Source: Actinomycetota bacterium (lineage in GTDB: Bacteria > Actinomycetota > Thermoleophilia > Solirubrobacterales > 70-9). Taken from it: 64,000 nt of DNA. The stretch lies in contig JAFDWO010000141.1 of NCBI GenBank assembly GCA_018268415.1, forward strand, positions 62,001 to 126,000, in the 5' to 3' direction. Below, one piece after another: positions 61,081 through 64,000 of the stretch; the stretch's first letter is position 1; each line of letters begins with the position of its first letter. The notes under the pieces were generated by a model. The model saw only the letters and a program-made list of their open reading frames with translations, was not told the origin of the DNA and made no database searches. The position numbers and the translations under genes are program-made.

Positions 61081-62481
61081 TCAGGCGCCGCGCCGCGGAC
61101 GCTTCGGGCGCCGCGCCGGTGGGCCGACGATTTTTTCCGCGCCCTCGCGGTCGGCGACCGCGACGTAGTCCCGCTCCCGCGCGCCGGTGTAGATCTGACG
61201 CGGCCGGGCGATTTTCTGCTCCGGGTCTTCCTTCATCTCCATCCACTGGGCGACCCAGCCGGCCGTCCGCGGGATCGCGAAGATCACCGTGAACATGTCG
61301 GTCGGGATCCCCAGCGCCTCGTAGATGATCCCAGAGTAGAAGTCGACGTTCGGGTACAGCTTGCGCTCGGTGAAGTACTCGTCGGCGAGGGCGTGTTTCT
61401 CGAGCTCGCGGGCGATCTCGACCAGCGGGTTGTACTCGGTCGCCTCGAAGACGGCGCCCATGTGCTCCTGGATGATCCGCGCCCGCGGGTCGTAGTTCTT
61501 GTACACGCGGTGGCCGAAGCCCATCAGTTTCTCCTCGCGGTCCTTCACCCGGGCGAGGAAGTCAGGGATGTTGTCGACGCTGTCGATCCGCCGCAGCATC
61601 CGCAGCACCGCCTCGTTGGCGCCGCCGTGGAGCGGCCCGTAGAGCGCCGCGACGCCGGCCGCCACCGCCGAGTACGGGTCGACGTCGGAGGACCCGACCC
61701 CGCGCACCGCGTTGGTGGAGCAGTTCTGTTCGTGGTCCGCGTGGAGGATGAAGAGGACGTCGAGCGCTTTGGTCAGCTCCGGCTTCGGGACGTGCTTCTC
61801 TTCGGTCTTCTTGAAGACCATCGAGAGGAAGTTCTCGGCGAAGCTGAGGTCGTTGTCCGGGTAGACGTAGGGCAGGCCCATGTTGTGCCGGTAGGAGAAG
61901 GCGGCCAGCGTCGGGATCTTGGCGATCAACCTGACCGCGGCCATGTAGCGCTCTTCCTGGTCGTTGACCTGCTTCGCGTCGGGGTAGAAGGTGGAGAGCG
62001 CGCCGACCCCGGAGAGCAGCATTCCCATCGGGTGCGCGTCGTAGCGGAAGCCCTCGAAGAGGTGCTTCAGGTCCTCGTGCACGAAGGTGTGGTGTGTGAT
62101 GTCGTAGGTCCAGCGCTCCAGCTGCGCCCTGGTCGGCAGCTCGCCCCAGATCAGCAGGTAGGCGACCTCGAGGAAGCTCGAGTTCTCGCACAGCGTCTCG
62201 ATCGAGTAGCCGCGGTGTTCGAGGATGCCCTTGTCGCCGTCGATGAAGGTGATCGCGGAGCGGCAGGAGGCGGTGTTGGTGAAGGCCGGGTCGTAGGAGA
62301 GGAGGCCGAATTCGTCCTCGTCGACCTTGATCTGGCGCAGGTCCATCGCGCGCACCGTGCTGTCGGTGATCGGCAACTCATAAGTCCTGCCGGTCCGGTT
62401 GTCGGTGACCGTCAGGGTGTCTTTTCCGCTCCCGATCCCGTTCTCGGCCTTGGCGTCGGTGGTCTGCTGCACGGTGGCCAT
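61081..62481 (-). CDS. gltA: Citrate synthase
   Basis: Condenses acetyl-CoA and oxaloacetate, first TCA step; 466 aa, long (type II-like) bacterial form. The CoA/active-site segment is LHADHEQNCSTNAVRGVGSS, then AALYGPLHGGANEAVLRML with the catalytic His, and GFGHRVYKNYDPRARI. The catalytic Asp near the C-terminus is in the segment NVDFYSGIIYEALGIP. The last 25 residues (PARRPKRPRRGA) are a basic tail. ATG 62481 is used, with GAAGGAG 4 nt upstream. Confidence 0.95.
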   Translation of the reverse strand: MATVQQTTDAKAENGIGSGKDTLTVTDNRTGRTYELPITDSTVRAMDLRQIKVDEDEFGLLSYDPAFTNTASCRSAITFIDGDKGILEHRGYSIETLCENSSFLEVAYLLIWGELPTRAQLERWTYDITHHTFVHEDLKHLFEGFRYDAHPMGMLLSGVGALSTFYPDAKQVNDQEERYMAAVRLIAKIPTLAAFSYRHNMGLPYVYPDNDLSFAENFLSMVFKKTEEKHVPKPELTKALDVLFILHADHEQNCSTNAVRGVGSSDVDPYSAVAAGVAALYGPLHGGANEAVLRMLRRIDSVDNIPDFLARVKDREEKLMGFGHRVYKNYDPRARIIQEHMGAVFEATEYNPLVEIARELEKHALADEYFTERKLYPNVDFYSGIIYEALGIPTDMFTVIFAIPRTAGWVAQWMEMKEDPEQKIARPRQIYTGARERDYVAVADREGAEKIVGPPARRPKRPRRGA

Positions 62482-62566
62482 CACGCTCCTTCTCCTGCTC
62501 TCGCGCGGAGTTCCTCTCCTGCTTTTTGGGGAGTAGCGAGTATCGCAGTTCGGCGCAGCCGACCTG

Positions 62567-63508
62567 TTAACCGCGGGGGGCGGGAACGCCCTCGAACTGG
62601 GTCATCCCGCGGAGCGCCTCGAAGCGCTCGTCGATCTCCTCGCGCTGCAGGCGCGAGACGCGCTCGGTGCCGAACTCCTCGACGTTGAAGGAGGCGAGCA
62701 CCGTGCCGTAGCCCATCGCCCGGCGCAGGTTGGCCTCGTCGAGATCACCGCCGGACCCGTCGAGGTAGCCGAAGAAGCCGCCCGCGAAGCTGTCGCCGGC
62801 GCCGGTCGGGTCGCGTACGTCCTCCAACGGGAAGCCCGGGAGGGCGAAGAAGCTCTGGTCCTCGGCGCCGGTGCCGGTGAACAGCGCCGCGCCGTACTCG
62901 CCGCGCTTGGCGACCACCGCCTGCGGCCCCATCTCCATCACCGCGCGGGCCGCCCGGGCGAGGTTCGACTCGCCGGTCAGCATGCGGATCTCGGCGTCGT
63001 TGACGACCAGGCAATCGACTTCCTCGATCGCCGCCGTGAGCGAGTCCTTGGCGGTCTCGATCCACAGGTTCATCGAGTCGAGGCCGCTGAACCCGGCGGG
63101 GCACTGGGCGCGGACCTGGCGCTGCAGGTCAGGCTGGATGTTGGCGAGGAAGAGGGTGTCGGCGGACTTGGCGGCGTCGGAGAGCTTCGGCTCGAACTCG
63201 CCGAAGACGCCGAGCTGGGTGTCGTCGGTGTGGGCGACGTTGAGGTCGAAGTCGTAGTGCCCGCGCCAGAAGAAGCTCTGGCCGCCGGCGACGCGCTCGA
63301 TGTCCTCGGTGGCGATCCCCCGCGCCTCGAGCAGCTCGAACTGCTCACCGCCGAAGTCGTCGCCGACCGGCCCCACCGGCCGCACCTCGGTGAAGAAGCT
63401 CGCGGCGAGCGAGAAGTGGACGGCGGCGCCGCCGAGCATCCGCTCACGCTCCCCGAACGGGGTCCTGACGGCGTCAAAGGCGATCGATCCGACGACGGTG
63501 AGAGCCAT
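62567..63508 (-). CDS. PfkB-family carbohydrate kinase
   Basis: Ribokinase/PfkB-fold kinase, 313 aa. N-terminal VVGSIAFDAVRTPFGERERM and GGAAVHFSLAASFF form the substrate side. The anion-hole and catalytic base are in RDPTGAGDSFAGGFFGYL; the ADP-side segment is KRGEYGAALF. It resembles the adenosine/sugar-kinase-like group widely annotated in actinobacteria; substrate undetermined. TAGGCT lies 9 nt before ATG 63508. Confidence 0.87.
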   Translation of the reverse strand: MALTVVGSIAFDAVRTPFGERERMLGGAAVHFSLAASFFTEVRPVGPVGDDFGGEQFELLEARGIATEDIERVAGGQSFFWRGHYDFDLNVAHTDDTQLGVFGEFEPKLSDAAKSADTLFLANIQPDLQRQVRAQCPAGFSGLDSMNLWIETAKDSLTAAIEEVDCLVVNDAEIRMLTGESNLARAARAVMEMGPQAVVAKRGEYGAALFTGTGAEDQSFFALPGFPLEDVRDPTGAGDSFAGGFFGYLDGSGGDLDEANLRRAMGYGTVLASFNVEEFGTERVSRLQREEIDERFEALRGMTQFEGVPAPRG

Positions 63509-63517
63509 GGCTCCCGC

Positions 63518-63523
63518 AGCCTA
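63518..63523 (-). promoter_or_regulatory. -10 hexamer TAGGCT before the PfkB gene
   Basis: On the minus strand TAGGCT is followed by 9 nt and ATG 63508; no Shine-Dalgarno sequence. Confidence 0.4.
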
Positions 63524-63619
63524 GCCTGCCGCGGCGGCGTGGGGGCGCCTCCAGCGACCGAAGGGAGCGGTGCGAGCGCGAAGCGCGAATTCCTTGCGAG
63601 GCCGGCCACGCCGCCCCAG

Positions 63620-63639
63620 GGGCGCCCTGAAGGGCGCCC
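63620..63639. repeat. Short palindrome GGGCGCCCT-GA-AGGGCGCCC
   Basis: Perfect 9-bp arms with a 2-nt centre, between divergent genes. Could be an operator or a small hairpin; not clearly related to the larger palindrome families. Confidence 0.5.
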
Positions 63640-63721
63640 GGCAGGCCCGCCTCGGAATCCCGATCCCTGCGGCCCCGGTCTGCGAGACTGCCGGCGGGAT
63701 GATTCCGCGAGGGGAGGGACG

Positions 63722-64000
63722 ATGAGGGCGATCCAGTTGCGGGAGTTCGGTGGCGCCGATGCGATCGAGGTGGTCGAGATCGCGGACCCGACGCCGGGCG
63801 AGGGCGAGGTGGTGGTCGACGTGGTCCGCTCGGGGGTCAACTTCGCCGACACGCACCAGACGCGGAACGACTATCTGTCCGGGCAGGAGCTGCCGCTGAT
63901 CCCGGGGACCGAGGTGGTGGGCGCGACCGCCGACGGACGCCGGGTCGTCGCCCTCACCGGTACCGGCGGTTACGCCGAGAAGGTGGCGGTGCCCGAGGCG
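63722..64000 (+). CDS. NADPH:quinone oxidoreductase-like MDR protein (3' end outside window)
   Basis: The first 93 residues of a medium-chain dehydrogenase/reductase: MRAIQLREFGGADAIEVVEI, the segment VRSGVNFADTHQTRNDYLSG and PLIPGTEVVGATADGRRVVA. NFADTHQTRNDY is the quinone-oxidoreductase pattern and lacks the zinc-ligand Cys of alcohol dehydrogenases. GGGAGGGAC is a strong ribosome binding site 2-10 nt before ATG. The protein is cut by the window end. Confidence 0.85.
   Translation, partial: MRAIQLREFGGADAIEVVEIADPTPGEGEVVVDVVRSGVNFADTHQTRNDYLSGQELPLIPGTEVVGATADGRRVVALTGTGGYAEKVAVPEA

Overview
The window is high-GC bacterial DNA of an actinobacterial type. Gene content points to Actinomycetota, most likely Thermoleophilia/Solirubrobacterales (inference): a decaprenyl-phosphate phosphoribosyltransferase, a Kgd-type 2-oxoglutarate decarboxylase fused to its E2 part, an Acr1-like acyl-CoA reductase, DUF3817, a SpoIID-domain protein and a c-di-AMP riboswitch in front of an NlpC/P60 hydrolase. 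About 45 protein genes are supported. No rRNA, tRNA, CRISPR, prophage or intact insertion sequence was seen.

Layout. 1-6 kb: epimerase, SpoIID protein, aldehyde dehydrogenase, first composite repeat, fumarase. 6-15 kb: a benzoylformate-decarboxylase-like enzyme and a D-lactate-dehydrogenase-like flavoprotein, an SDR, isoleucyl-tRNA synthetase. 15-29 kb: secreted hydrolase, acyltransferase, tautomerase/thioredoxin, PolX, trehalose phosphatase, split TSUP permease, PAC2 protein, helicase-nuclease, inositol phosphatase, second composite repeat, histone-like protein. 29-40 kb: secreted Ig-like protein, a sigma/anti-sigma-like fusion, UDP-glucuronate decarboxylase, HtaA-like protein, methylmalonyl-CoA mutase and propionyl-CoA carboxylase beta (propionate to succinyl-CoA), a DUF559 protein. 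40-50 kb: polyamine-type ABC transporter, riboswitch-controlled wall hydrolase, SDR, aconitase, third composite repeat. 50-64 kb: DUF3817, Kgd, acyl-CoA reductase, AGPS-like oxidase, DPPR synthase, three small coupled genes, citrate synthase, PfkB kinase, quinone reductase. Four TCA-cycle steps are encoded (gltA, acnA, kgd, fumC).

The unexplained part is non-coding. Three 1.2-1.6 kb gene-free stretches (3194-4442, 27472-28660, 49048-50664) carry the same ordered set of large hairpins and short tandem repeats. Stems are kept by compensatory changes, and two of the hairpins have mutually complementary 14-nt loops. Two other palindrome families are dispersed, and each has one copy lying in frame inside a gene (isoleucyl-tRNA synthetase; AGPS-like oxidase). 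A third class is two 124-164 bp elements, one in the leader of otsB and one over the start of the AGPS-like gene. They have unrelated outer stems but share two exact boxes of 13 and 12 nt around an internal hairpin, so they may be a structured RNA.

Fourteen genes have a TAnnnT -10 hexamer ending only 6-10 nt before the start codon, usually without a Shine-Dalgarno sequence. This implies common leaderless transcription and was used to choose start codons.
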